Shown here piece after piece: positions 18,148 through 26,412 of a stretch of DNA of 64,000 nt. Source of the stretch: Amarolinea aalborgensis (lineage in GTDB: Bacteria > Chloroflexota > Anaerolineae > SSC4 > Amarolineaceae); the NCBI RefSeq assembly GCF_900491745.1, contig NZ_UETR01000005.1, forward strand, positions 1-64,000. The letters are read 5' to 3'. The position numbers and the translations under genes are program-made. The notes under the pieces were generated by a model. The model had not been told where the DNA came from. It made no database searches and was given only the letters and a program-made list of their open reading frames with translations. The first letter of the stretch is position 1; every line of letters begins with the position of its first letter.

Positions 18148-18275
18148 GGCGCCCACATAGCTGTTGCTCGCTCCGTTTACCTGTCATTGCACCAAAATCT
18201 GCGGACTGCCGTTACGCAGGCGCCGCCGCCCCGGTGCATCCAGCCGCTGGCGTCCTGGCGCAGCGACGGGCTGGT
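18146..18275 (-). pseudogene. Remnant of a third HExxH-protein gene (C-terminal module)
   Basis: From 18146 the sequence aligns with 15556-15685, which encodes the C-terminal beta-rich module of the paralogue (register offset 2590). The first 85 bp are about 90% identical by eye, then similarity fades. No intact frame remains. Lying upstream of the promoter block on the same strand, it is what a deleted upstream tandem copy would leave. The rest of the gap up to 18488 shows no gene I can support. Confidence 0.65.
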
Positions 18276-18488
18276 TATCATCATCGAACAACAGCAGCCA
18301 GTCGTCAGCCAACGATGGCCCAAAGAAGGCATGAACGCAGAGTCTACATCAGGGCAGCGGGCGCACACTTGCTTTGTTCTTGGAGAGTCTCTTTTGACAT
18401 TCTCCATCCTTCCTTGTACCATTAGCGCACGGCGCTGAAGCACGGCAGCGCGACGCCCAAACCGACAATTCCCATTCTTGAGGTGATC

Positions 18489-19466
18489 ATGACAATGACG
18501 TCTACTTCACGCCTGCCGACCGCGATTGTGGCCGTAGGCGGCAACTCGCTGATTGCGGACACCAAGCACCAAAAGGTTGACGACCAGTGGGATGCGGTGC
18601 GCACGACCACGACGCACATCGCCGGCATGATCGAGCGCGGCTGGAACCTGATCGTAACGCACGGCAACGGCCCGCAGGTCGGCTTCATCCTGCGTCGCAA
18701 CGAGCTGGCCAGCCACGAGGTTCACACCACCCCGCTTGATCTGATCGGCGCGGATACCCAAGGCTCCATCGGTTACATGCTGGCGCAGGCGCTGGACAAC
18801 GAGTTTCACCGCCGCCAGATGCAACGCCAGTGCGTGGCCGTCGTCACCCAGGTCGTGGTAGACGCCAACGATCCGGGCTTCAAGAATCCCAGCAAAGGCA
18901 TTGGCGGCTTCGCCGACGAAGCCAGCGCGCGCCAGTTCGAATCGGATGGCTGGGTTGTGCAAGAGGATGCCGGGCGCGGTTGGCGCCGCGTGATAGCCTC
19001 TCCCATCCCCCGGCGCATCGTGGAGTTGGATGCGATCCGCAGCCTGGTGGACATGGGCTACGTCGTGGTCAGCGTAGGCGGCGGCGGCATTCCGGTGTTC
19101 GAGAATCAAAAAGGTGAGCTGCGCGGCTGCGTGGGCGCGATGGGCGCGGTGATTGACAAGGACCGGGCCAGCGGCCTGCTGGCGGCTGAGCTGGGCGTTG
19201 ACCTCTTCCTGATCTCGACCGGCGTGGAGAAGGTCGCGATCAACTTCAACAAGCCGAATCAGCAGTGGCTAGACCGCTTAACCCTGGCCGAGGCCAAGCG
19301 CTACTACGCGGAGGGGCATTTCCTCAAGGGCAGCATGGGCCCAAAGATCGAAGCGGCCATTGAGTACCTGGAAAAAACGCCGCACGGCCAGACCCTCATC
19401 ACCAACCCGGAGAACATCGAACGGGCGCTGAATGGCGAAACCGGGACATGGATTGTAAACGAATAA
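18489..19466 (+). CDS. arcC: Carbamate kinase
   Basis: The 325-residue amino-acid-kinase-fold enzyme makes ATP from carbamoyl phosphate and ADP. Visible motifs are AVGGNSL near the N-terminus, VTHGNGPQVG, the carbamate-kinase VVTQVVVDANDPGFKNPSKGIG segment, SVGGGGIPV, AVIDKDRASGLLA and FLKGSMGPKIEA. The ATG at 18489 follows GAGGTG; a GTG at 18483 and an ATG at 18495 are alternatives. No arginine deiminase or ornithine carbamoyltransferase gene is nearby, but an SsnA-like hydrolase and PLP enzymes lie downstream, recalling the yqeA gene of the purine-catabolism cluster. Confidence 0.93.
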   Translation: MTMTSTSRLPTAIVAVGGNSLIADTKHQKVDDQWDAVRTTTTHIAGMIERGWNLIVTHGNGPQVGFILRRNELASHEVHTTPLDLIGADTQGSIGYMLAQALDNEFHRRQMQRQCVAVVTQVVVDANDPGFKNPSKGIGGFADEASARQFESDGWVVQEDAGRGWRRVIASPIPRRIVELDAIRSLVDMGYVVVSVGGGGIPVFENQKGELRGCVGAMGAVIDKDRASGLLAAELGVDLFLISTGVEKVAINFNKPNQQWLDRLTLAEAKRYYAEGHFLKGSMGPKIEAAIEYLEKTPHGQTLITNPENIERALNGETGTWIVNE

Positions 19467-19490
19467 GAAGAGAAGACTTCCGAATGCGTA

Positions 19491-19605
19491 TCATCGTCGT
19501 GGGTGCGGCCTCCTGGCCGGACAACACCGTCACGCCGGAGTCGTGAACTACCAGCACGCACTCATTGTCGTGGGTGCGGCATCCGGGCCGGACAATGCCG
19601 TCACG
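19491..19605. repeat. Pair of 44-bp imperfect direct repeats
   Basis: 19491-19534 and 19562-19605 both read TCAT(C/T)GTCGTGGGTGCGGC followed by a shared (G/T)GCCGGACAA...CCGTCACG core, with about five differences. The period is 71 bp. Two copies only, not CRISPR-like. It occupies the gap between arcC and the kinase promoter. Confidence 0.6.
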
Positions 19606-19617
19606 TTGGCAAGGTCT

Positions 19618-19646
19618 TTGACCTGCAATGGTTCTGATGTTACAAT
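19618..19646 (+). promoter_or_regulatory. Sigma70-like promoter of the Ser/Thr kinase gene
   Basis: TTGACC (19618-19623), a 17-bp spacer and TACAAT (19641-19646) lie 25-43 bp upstream of the two candidate start codons. Confidence 0.65.
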
Positions 19647-19688
19647 GGCGTCCTCTCAGTCTGCAGAAGAATGAAAGGACGCCATTTC

Positions 19689-21719
19689 ATGCCGCCAAAC
19701 CAGTCTTTTGGTCGTTACCTTGTTACTCGTCGCCTGGGTCGCGGGGGAATGGCAGAGGTCTATGCAGCCAATGACCCACTGCTCAATCGCCAGGTCGCGA
19801 TCAAAGTGATCTATGCGCACCTGGCGAGCCAGGAGGGCTTCGATCAGCGGTTCCGCCGCGAAGCACAGCTCGTCGCCTCGCTGCGCCATCCCCATATCGT
19901 GCAGCTCTACGACTTTGGCATCGAAAACGAGCAGCCGTTCATGGTCATGGAATACCTGAACGGCGGCACGCTGCAGGATCGCCTGGCGCAGTGGCGCAGC
20001 CGGGGGGCTGTCATGCCGCTGGCCGAAGCGTCGGGCCTGCTGACGAAGCTGGCCTCAGCCCTGGACTATGCGCACGAGCGTGACGCCATCCATCGCGACA
20101 TCAAGTCGTCCAACATCATGTTTACGGCCGAGGGTGAGCCGGTTTTGACCGATTTCGGCATCGCCAAGATTCTGAGCGATGCGGCGCAGTTGAGCGCCAC
20201 CGGCAGCGTGATGGGTTCGCCCGCGTACATGGCACCAGAGCAAGCCGCCGGTCAGCCAGTGGACGCACGCAGCGACCTGTACGCGCTGGGGATTGTGTTG
20301 TACGAGATGGTCTGCGGCCGCGTCCCATTTCAAGGAGATTCACCAACGGCGGTGATGATGCAGCATCTCACCCAGCCGCCGCCGCCGCCAAGCCAGTTCA
20401 ACCCGCAGCTGCCGGCGGCCGCCGAAGCGGTCATTCAAAAGGCGCTGGCCAAAGACCCCGCGGCCCGCTTCAGCCGCGTCAGCGAGATGGCGGCCGCGTT
20501 CCAGGCGGCCGTGACCAGTTCGGAGACTACACTGGTGAACTCGATGGCCGCGTTCGATCCAGCGGCGACCCTGGTATCAGGCGAGCCAACGGCGCGGCCG
20601 GCCGCGGTCGCATCCACGGCGAGCAGAACAACCCCGGCGAGTCAAACGCCCGCCCCGGTTCCTGCCAGAGCTGCGCCCAGTTGGCTGGCGCCCGCGCTGG
20701 CGGCCGTGGCGTTGATCATCATCGTCGGCGCCTTTTTGGCGCTGCGCGGCCGTCAAGGGGGTGGGATGGCGATGCCAACGGACGACCTGTCCCTCGTACG
20801 CTTCAGCGACGGCGCATCGTTGTCCGATCAGGCCGAGGCGACGTTGACCGGCCTTCCCACGCCAGCGGCTGGGACACAGGTTGAGGTCTGGCTGTTGCGC
20901 GGCGATGAGCGCCGCCAGAGCATGGGCGTTGTCACGTTCAACAACGGCCAGGGCACTGTCAAATTCGCCGAGCCAAACAGCGGCATCCTGGTGGCTGATT
21001 TCGACGCCGCCGCGGTCACCCTGGAACCCGCGCCAGACAACAACCCGCTGCCGTCGGCGACGGTTCTGCTGCAAGGAGCGCTGCCGCCCCAAGCCTTGAT
21101 GCACATCGGCCATCTGCTGGTGGCGCGAGAAGACACCCCGGATAATATCGGCTACGTGGTGGGCCTCCGCGGCCAGACCGAGCGCTTGCAGGAAACCGCG
21201 GCCGCGCAACTCGCCGCGCTGCAGGCGCAGGACCTGGGGCAGGTCAAACAGGCGGCTGAGGGGATCATCAACCTGATCGAGGGCAATGGCGGTGAGCATG
21301 CGGGCGATCTCGACGGCGACGGCGTGGTGTACAACCCTGGCGATGGCTTCGGCCTGTTTCCCAACGGTGTCCATGTTGGCTACATCCAGGGCACGCTGGA
21401 ACATGCCGCTTTGGCTGCCGGCGCCCCGGATGCCACCCCTAACATCAAGCTCCATGCGGCGCATGTTCAAATCGCGGCCCGCAACGTGAGCGAGTGGGTC
21501 ACCAGTTTGCGTGACTTATCGCTGAAGATTGCCCAGGCGTCGAACCTGAACGACGTGAACGCGCAGATACGCGAGGCCGCTTCGCTGGCGAAACGCGTTT
21601 TAGACGGTCAAGATGTCAATGGCAATGAGCAAATCGAGCCGATTCCAAACGAAGGCGCTGCGCAGATAGCCTATCTGCACGCCCAGTTCATGGCCGACAT
21701 CATCCTGACCAAGCCATAG
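19689..21719 (+). CDS. Membrane Ser/Thr protein kinase (PknB-like) with extracellular domain
   Basis: The 676-residue protein starts with a Hanks-type kinase domain: GRGGMAEVY (P-loop), VAIKV, HRDIKSSNIM (catalytic Asp about residue 137), DFGIAK and GSPAYMAPEQ. A Pro/Thr-rich juxtamembrane part and one transmembrane helix (LAPALAAVALIIIVGAFLAL, about 330-350) follow. The outside part has an anti-sigma/RskA-C-like segment (VEVWLLRGDERRQSMG) and two Asp/Asn-rich, calcium-loop-like stretches (DLDGDGVV and DVNGNEQIEP). I favour the ATG at 19689, with AAAGGA upstream; the ATG at 19671 adds six residues. Confidence 0.9.
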   Translation: MPPNQSFGRYLVTRRLGRGGMAEVYAANDPLLNRQVAIKVIYAHLASQEGFDQRFRREAQLVASLRHPHIVQLYDFGIENEQPFMVMEYLNGGTLQDRLAQWRSRGAVMPLAEASGLLTKLASALDYAHERDAIHRDIKSSNIMFTAEGEPVLTDFGIAKILSDAAQLSATGSVMGSPAYMAPEQAAGQPVDARSDLYALGIVLYEMVCGRVPFQGDSPTAVMMQHLTQPPPPPSQFNPQLPAAAEAVIQKALAKDPAARFSRVSEMAAAFQAAVTSSETTLVNSMAAFDPAATLVSGEPTARPAAVASTASRTTPASQTPAPVPARAAPSWLAPALAAVALIIIVGAFLALRGRQGGGMAMPTDDLSLVRFSDGASLSDQAEATLTGLPTPAAGTQVEVWLLRGDERRQSMGVVTFNNGQGTVKFAEPNSGILVADFDAAAVTLEPAPDNNPLPSATVLLQGALPPQALMHIGHLLVAREDTPDNIGYVVGLRGQTERLQETAAAQLAALQAQDLGQVKQAAEGIINLIEGNGGEHAGDLDGDGVVYNPGDGFGLFPNGVHVGYIQGTLEHAALAAGAPDATPNIKLHAAHVQIAARNVSEWVTSLRDLSLKIAQASNLNDVNAQIREAASLAKRVLDGQDVNGNEQIEPIPNEGAAQIAYLHAQFMADIILTKP

Positions 21720-21859
21720 GCGGTCGGTGGACCAATCCTGGCTAAGGGCCAGTGAATGAAAGCACTTGATCGGCCAATCGCACAACGGCCAAAGCGACTT
21801 CGACGGGAGCAATCCATGATAGCACGACCTCTGTCTGACACCCATCGGACATAGAGCGC

Positions 21860-22084
21860 TTGCACTTGGCGTTAATGCGCAACGCACCATCGTGGCGCAA
21901 GGCGGAGATGGTGGGCCAAATGTTCGAGCCCATGAAACAGTTGGCTCTGAGCGGCTTGCGTCAACGCCATCCCCAGGCGGACGAGACCGAGTTGCGCCGT
22001 CGCCTGGCAGACCTGTTATTGGGATCGGAGCTAGCGTGCAAAGTCTATGGGCCACTGTCCGAGTTGGAGACAGAACAAGATTGA
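21860..22084 (+). CDS. Small conserved protein, antitoxin-like, possibly 5'-truncated
   Basis: The short helical protein reads ...WRKAEMVGQMFEPMKQLALSGLRQRHP... then ELRRRLADLLLGSELACKVYGPL. It resembles small proteins of Chloroflexota and Cyanobacteria that, from memory, often precede nucleotidyltransferase genes. The frame opens after a stop at 21836, and family-like residues continue up to it, so the native start may be lost. A TTG at 21860 or ATG at 21875 can serve. Its TGA overlaps the TTG start of thrC (TTGA). A nucleotidyltransferase is encoded 1.7 kb downstream. The 21720-21859 gap holds nothing else I can support. Confidence 0.55.
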   Translation: MHLALMRNAPSWRKAEMVGQMFEPMKQLALSGLRQRHPQADETELRRRLADLLLGSELACKVYGPLSELETEQD

Positions 22085-23334
22085 ACCGATTACTTGGCTG
22101 GCGCTGCAGCGTGTGCGGCGCAACCTACGCGCCAGACGAAATCGAGTATGTCTGCCCGCGCCACGGTGATGCGGGCATCGTGGATGCCGTTTACGACTAC
22201 GCCGGCATGGCGGCCGCCACACCGCGGGCCGCGCTGGCTGCCAGTGGCAACCTGTCCATGTGGCGCTACCGGCCGCTGCTGCCGATTGCCGCAGACGCGG
22301 CCGCGCCGCCGCTGCATGTCGGCGGCACGCCGCTCTACCAGGCGCAGGCGTTGGGCGCATGGCTCGGCCTGCCCAATCTGTTCGTCAAGGACGATGGTCG
22401 CAATCCCACGGCCTCGTTCAAGGATCGCGCCAGCGCGCTGGTCTTGATGAAAGCGCAAGAGCAAGGCGCGTCCATTGTGACCACAGCCAGCACCGGCAAC
22501 GCCGGCGCCGCGCTGGCTGGTCTGGCGGCCAGCATCGGGCAGCCGACGGTGATTTTTGCGCCCAAAACCGCGCCCTCAGCCAAGGTGGCGCAGCTGTTGA
22601 CCTACGGCGCGACCGTGCTCCTGGTGGATGGCAATTACGACGCCGCGTTCGAGCTCTGCCTGGCCGCGTCGAAGGAGTTCGGCTGGTACTGTCGCAACAC
22701 CGGCTACAACCCTTATACCGTAGAAGGCAAGAAAACGGCTGCGTTCGAGATCTGCGAACAGCTGCAGTGGCGGGCGCCAGACGCTATTTTCGTCTCCGTG
22801 GGCGACGGCAATATCATCACCGGGCTGCACCGCGGCTTGCAGGACTTGCTGGCGCTGGGCTGGATTGACAGGCTGCCGAAGCTGATGGCCGTACAGGCCA
22901 GCGGCTCGTCGGCGATTTACAACGCGTGGGCCAGCGGCGCGGACGACATCACCCCGGTGCAGGCGACCACCGTAGCCGACAGCATTGCGGCGGACCTGCC
23001 GCGCGACGGCTTGCGCGCGCTGCGCGCCATCCGGCAGACGGGCGGCAAGGCCATCCAGGTAACGGACGCCGAAATCCTGGCCGCCATCCCGCTCTTGGCG
23101 CGGCTGACAGGCGTCTTTGCCGAGCCGGCCGGCGCCGCGGCATTGGCGGGGCTGCAGGCGGCGATGCGAGATCAGGGATCGGCCATCGCGCCGGAGGCGA
23201 CCGTGGTGCTGATGATTACGGGCAATGGGTTGAAGGATATCGGCAGCGCGATGAAAGCCAGCGGGCAAGCAACCATCATCGAGCCGACGCTGGCCGCGGT
23301 GAAAAAAGCGCTCAAGACAATCCAGGTCAGGTGA
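22081..23334 (+). CDS. thrC: Threonine synthase
   Basis: The 417-residue PLP enzyme converts O-phosphohomoserine to threonine. A zinc-ribbon-like start (CSVCGATYAPDEIEYVCPRHG) leads to the fold-type-II core with the PLP lysine in NPTASFKDRAS, the phosphate-binding TTASTGNAGAALAG loop and GDGNIITG. I place the start at TTG 22081, which overlaps the stop of the preceding small gene; longer frames up to 21892 are translated antisense-like junk over that gene. A specialised role with the second PLP enzyme downstream is possible. Confidence 0.88.
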   Translation: MNRLLGWRCSVCGATYAPDEIEYVCPRHGDAGIVDAVYDYAGMAAATPRAALAASGNLSMWRYRPLLPIAADAAAPPLHVGGTPLYQAQALGAWLGLPNLFVKDDGRNPTASFKDRASALVLMKAQEQGASIVTTASTGNAGAALAGLAASIGQPTVIFAPKTAPSAKVAQLLTYGATVLLVDGNYDAAFELCLAASKEFGWYCRNTGYNPYTVEGKKTAAFEICEQLQWRAPDAIFVSVGDGNIITGLHRGLQDLLALGWIDRLPKLMAVQASGSSAIYNAWASGADDITPVQATTVADSIAADLPRDGLRALRAIRQTGGKAIQVTDAEILAAIPLLARLTGVFAEPAGAAALAGLQAAMRDQGSAIAPEATVVLMITGNGLKDIGSAMKASGQATIIEPTLAAVKKALKTIQVR

Positions 23335-23337
23335 GGG

Positions 23338-23811
23338 ATGAACGAACCAGAGGAAATTGATCTTCTCCAAGGGCCAAGCGCTGAGCCAACGCCCACGCAG
23401 CGGGTGGCCGAACCTGCTCCGCACACGATTTACCGACTGGATGAACTGGAGCGCGAGATGGAGACCGTCACGGATCAGCTCGATGGCCTGATCAAGCGCT
23501 ACGATCCGGCAGGTGGTTTGGTTGGCAACAAGGAGATGGTGCGCGCCTGGCAGCGGATGTATTCCCTGTGGAACCAGGCCGAATTGATGGACCAGTCGCT
23601 CAACGCCGGCAGCCGGTCATACTTGGAGACGTGGCAGCAGTACGTTGCTCTGTGGGAGTTCTGCATGCGCACCGCACCACCAGACGAATACGATCGGACA
23701 CAAAAGATAAGAGAGTGGGAAACCTATCATGCGAATGTCCAAAAAGTAAACGCCCGAAGACGCGCACAGGGGGTCGGAAATGGAAGCACACCTTATTGCC
23801 CCACTGCGTAA
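23338..23811 (+). CDS. Hypothetical helical protein
   Basis: The 157-residue protein starts 3 bp after the thrC stop, so it is probably translationally coupled to it. After a Pro-rich N-terminus it is predicted to be mostly helical (LDELEREMETVTDQLDGLIKRY), with a Trp/Tyr-rich middle (RAWQRMYSLWNQAELMDQSL) and a charged C-terminus. No domain was recognised. It overlaps the following nucleotidyltransferase gene by 32 bp. Confidence 0.6.
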   Translation: MNEPEEIDLLQGPSAEPTPTQRVAEPAPHTIYRLDELEREMETVTDQLDGLIKRYDPAGGLVGNKEMVRAWQRMYSLWNQAELMDQSLNAGSRSYLETWQQYVALWEFCMRTAPPDEYDRTQKIREWETYHANVQKVNARRRAQGVGNGSTPYCPTA

Positions 23812-24355
23812 AGCCGTTCAGTTCCTGGAAGGAGCGGGCCACCGTTACGCCATCATTGGCGGGATTGCGCTGGCCCAATGGGGCTTTGTGCGCGCCACGC
23901 GTGACGTTGACATTCGCGTCCTGGTGCCCGATACAGATTATGCAAGGACGCGTGCGGCCATCCGCGCCGCATTTCCTGAACCCGCCAGAGCGCATCTTAA
24001 GGCGCATCCGTTTGTCGTTGCGGTGGAGATTGATCAGGTTATTGTTGATTTCTTGTTGGCCGGACCCGGCTACGAGGAACAGATCGTTGAAAGAGCTGTG
24101 CGCAAGGACATGGGCGGATGGTCGGCGTGGGTTTGCTCAGCCGACGACCTGTTGATTCAGAAAGTCTACAGCCAACGAGAGAAGGATTGGCTCGACATCG
24201 AGGCCTTGCTCATCGAACAAGGGAGTCAACTGGATCAGGACTACATTCGCTTTTGGATCGAGCAATTTGCCGAAGCCCTGGAAGTCCCTGAAATTCTGGA
24301 ACGTTATCAGAAACTGGTGGCGAAAGTCGGACGACTGCCACGCACGACCAAATAA
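23780..24355 (+). CDS. Nucleotidyltransferase (MNT/AbiEii-like)
   Basis: The 191-residue protein has the minimal nucleotidyltransferase core: YAIIGGIALAQWG followed by RATRDVDIRVLV, with the DxD metal ligands, and a later VDFLLAG strand. The C-terminal part (CSADDLLIQKVYSQREKDWLDIEALL) is typical of the AbiEii/DUF6036 group, many members of which are toxins of toxin-antitoxin systems. GGGGGTCGG precedes the ATG. The expected small partner appears to be the gene at 21860-22084, separated from it by two genes. Confidence 0.78.
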   Translation: MEAHLIAPLRKAVQFLEGAGHRYAIIGGIALAQWGFVRATRDVDIRVLVPDTDYARTRAAIRAAFPEPARAHLKAHPFVVAVEIDQVIVDFLLAGPGYEEQIVERAVRKDMGGWSAWVCSADDLLIQKVYSQREKDWLDIEALLIEQGSQLDQDYIRFWIEQFAEALEVPEILERYQKLVAKVGRLPRTTK

Positions 24356-24385
24356 GACCCAAAGAAAGACCAGGCAAACCGCTTC

Positions 24386-25774
24386 ATGACGAACAAATCA
24401 ATGATCACCGGCCCCACCTTCGACGAAATGCTGCACCCTGACACCATTGCGCCGGCGACGCGCGCGCGCGCGCTGCGCATGAAGACCGAGGACCCGCTCG
24501 ATCCAATCAATTTGTTCAACATCACCTGGAAGGATGCGGCCAATACGCCCTACTACCAGGTGCTGCCCAAGGCCCTGACCGGCGTGGACGCGAACATCGT
24601 GGTCCTGTATGGCAAGGAGTTCCCCACCGGCGCGCACAAAGTGGGCGCGGCCTACTCAGTGCTGGTGGAGAAGGAGTTGTTCGGCGAGGTGGACCCCAGC
24701 CAGCACACGCTGGTCTGGCCCAGCACGGGCAATTACGGCATTGGCGGCGCGTGGGTGGGCTGCCGCATGGGCTTCGATGGCATCGTGGTGCTGCCAGCCG
24801 AGATGAGCCAGGAGCGCTTCGACCGCATCAAGAGCTACGGCGCGCGCGTCATCGCCACGCCCGGCTCGGAATCGAATGTCAAGGAAATCTACGACAAGAC
24901 CTGGGAGCTGCGCCGCGATCCCAAGGTGCGCGTGCTCAACCAGTTCGAGGTGATGGGCAACTACCGTTTCCACTATTATGTCACTGGCAATACGATTGTG
25001 GAGTTGGCCGCGCTCCTGCACAGCCAGGGCATCGGCAACGGGAAGGTGGCCGCGTACTGTTCGGCCATGGGCTCGGCCGGCACGATTGCCGCGGGCGATC
25101 GGCTCAAGCAGGTGTGGCCCGATCATCGCATCATCGGCCTGGAACCGGTGCAGTGCCCCACGATGTACGACAACGGTTACGGCAGCCACGACATTCAGGG
25201 CATCGGCGACAAGCACGTCACCTGGATTCACAACGTCCTCAACATGGACGCGATCATGTGCATAGATGACATCGAGTGCAAAAAGGGATTGCAGCTGCTG
25301 ACCGAGCCGGCCGGCTGGGAAACCCTTAGCGGGCGCTACGGCATCCCGGCAGAAACCGTGCAGAATCTCTCGACGATCTTTGGCATCAGCGGCGTGTGCA
25401 ACGTGCTGGGTGCGATCAAAACGGCCAAGTTCTACGGTCTGGGCAGTCAGGAGACGGTGGTGACCATCTGCACCGACGCGATTGACCGCTATTACTCCGT
25501 CATGTCTTCGATGACCGAATGTTACGGGCGCATGGATGAAACCGAGGCGGCCGTGCGCGTCGAGTCCATCTTCCACGGTCAAAAGACCGATTGGATCCGC
25601 GAGGGCACGCAGCACGCCCGCGCCTGCTGGCACAACCTGAAGTATTACACCTGGGTGGAACAGCAGGGCAAGACCGTGCAAGAACTGGATGCGCAGAGGG
25701 ACCCGGCCTGGTGGCTTGCGCATCAGGCGATGGTCGCCGACATTGATGCCAGGATTCGCGCCGCGCGGGGATGA
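24386..25774 (+). CDS. PLP-dependent enzyme, cysteine synthase/threonine dehydratase fold
   Basis: The 462-residue fold-type-II enzyme has its probable PLP lysine in FPTGAHKVGAAYS, an SxGNYG phosphate-contact loop (PSTGNYGIGGAWVG) and a glycine-rich cofactor-phosphate loop (CSAMGSAGTIAAGD). A distinctive C-terminal tail carries SSMTECYGRMDETEAA and EGTQHARACWHNLKYY. It does not look like ordinary CysK. Related proteins, as I recall, occur near YgeY/YgeW-type genes, so a role in amino-acid or diaminopropionate breakdown is possible but unproven. Start ATG 24386. Confidence 0.75.
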   Translation: MTNKSMITGPTFDEMLHPDTIAPATRARALRMKTEDPLDPINLFNITWKDAANTPYYQVLPKALTGVDANIVVLYGKEFPTGAHKVGAAYSVLVEKELFGEVDPSQHTLVWPSTGNYGIGGAWVGCRMGFDGIVVLPAEMSQERFDRIKSYGARVIATPGSESNVKEIYDKTWELRRDPKVRVLNQFEVMGNYRFHYYVTGNTIVELAALLHSQGIGNGKVAAYCSAMGSAGTIAAGDRLKQVWPDHRIIGLEPVQCPTMYDNGYGSHDIQGIGDKHVTWIHNVLNMDAIMCIDDIECKKGLQLLTEPAGWETLSGRYGIPAETVQNLSTIFGISGVCNVLGAIKTAKFYGLGSQETVVTICTDAIDRYYSVMSSMTECYGRMDETEAAVRVESIFHGQKTDWIREGTQHARACWHNLKYYTWVEQQGKTVQELDAQRDPAWWLAHQAMVADIDARIRAARG

Positions 25775-25842
25775 TATCAGATCAAGACCTCTGAATCGTA
25801 CCGATGGAATTTTCAGGCTGAAGATTAGGAGGACACTCCTTG

Positions 25843-26070
25843 ATGAAAAGCGCACTCATGAACCTCACCTACGAGGTCGAGCTGGAACCGGGCGAGCAAC
25901 TGACTTTGCCAGAGTGGCTGATTGACAGCGTTGGATCCGGACGTTGGGTATTGATCATCAAGCCACTCGACGCCCCTCTGGAATCGCCGCCGATTCGTGA
26001 TCACGCTGCGTTTCTGAACGCCTACGCGCCAGAAGACGAGGGGCTTTATGATGACTATGCGCCCCGGTGA
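25843..26070 (+). CDS. Putative antitoxin of a MazEF/PemIK-like pair
   Basis: The 75-residue acidic protein (MKSALMNLTYEVELEPGEQLTLPEWL...) overlaps the MazF/PemK-like gene by 23 bp, the standard antitoxin-first layout. The ATG at 25843 has AGGAGG ten bases upstream. No clear DNA-binding motif was recognised, so the antitoxin role rests on position and size. Confidence 0.65.
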   Translation: MKSALMNLTYEVELEPGEQLTLPEWLIDSVGSGRWVLIIKPLDAPLESPPIRDHAAFLNAYAPEDEGLYDDYAPR

Positions 26071-26376
26071 ATTCTGGATCGCCGACATTCCCTTTACCAA
26101 CGCCAGGGCATCCAAGAGGCGTCCCACTCTGATCTTGTGGCTCGATGCCGAGGACGCCATTGTGGCCCTGGTCACATCGGCAAGCCCGCGTTCCTCAACT
26201 GACGTGGGTCTGCAGGAATGGAGCACCAGTGGACTGCGAGTTCCTTCCACGGTGCGCTTGTCACGTCTCGATTGCCTTGAGCAATCTCTATTCCTGTTCC
26301 CGTTGGGAGTCATGGTAGAGGCCGATGACTCCGTCTCAAGAAGGTTTGGGCATCAGACATCAGGCTTCAGTTTTGA
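26048..26376 (+). CDS. MazF/PemK-like toxin with a frameshifted 3' end
   Basis: The N-terminal 90 residues match the family of MazF/PemK endoribonucleases: RPGEFWIADIPFTNARASKRRPTLIL, then AIVALVTSASPR and VRLSRLDCLEQSLF. The original frame then runs on into the next gene with unrelated sequence to 26584. The family-like ending RLKKVWASDIRLQF lies in the -1 frame and stops at 26376. A one-base loss around 26330-26342 (or recoding, or a sequencing error) would explain this. The restored protein would be about 109 residues, the usual size. Activity is uncertain. Confidence 0.65.
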
Positions 26377-26412
26377 GCCGCGAATTTTCCTGAAGAATGA
26401 GGATATTTATCC

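Noticed and set aside
18118..18438. A 106-codon plus-strand frame
   Set aside because: It runs across the promoter repeat and the remnant of the HExxH gene and has no family features.
21892..22080. Longer N-terminus for threonine synthase
   Set aside because: The extra 63 residues are out-of-frame translation of the upstream small gene and show no similarity to ThrC.
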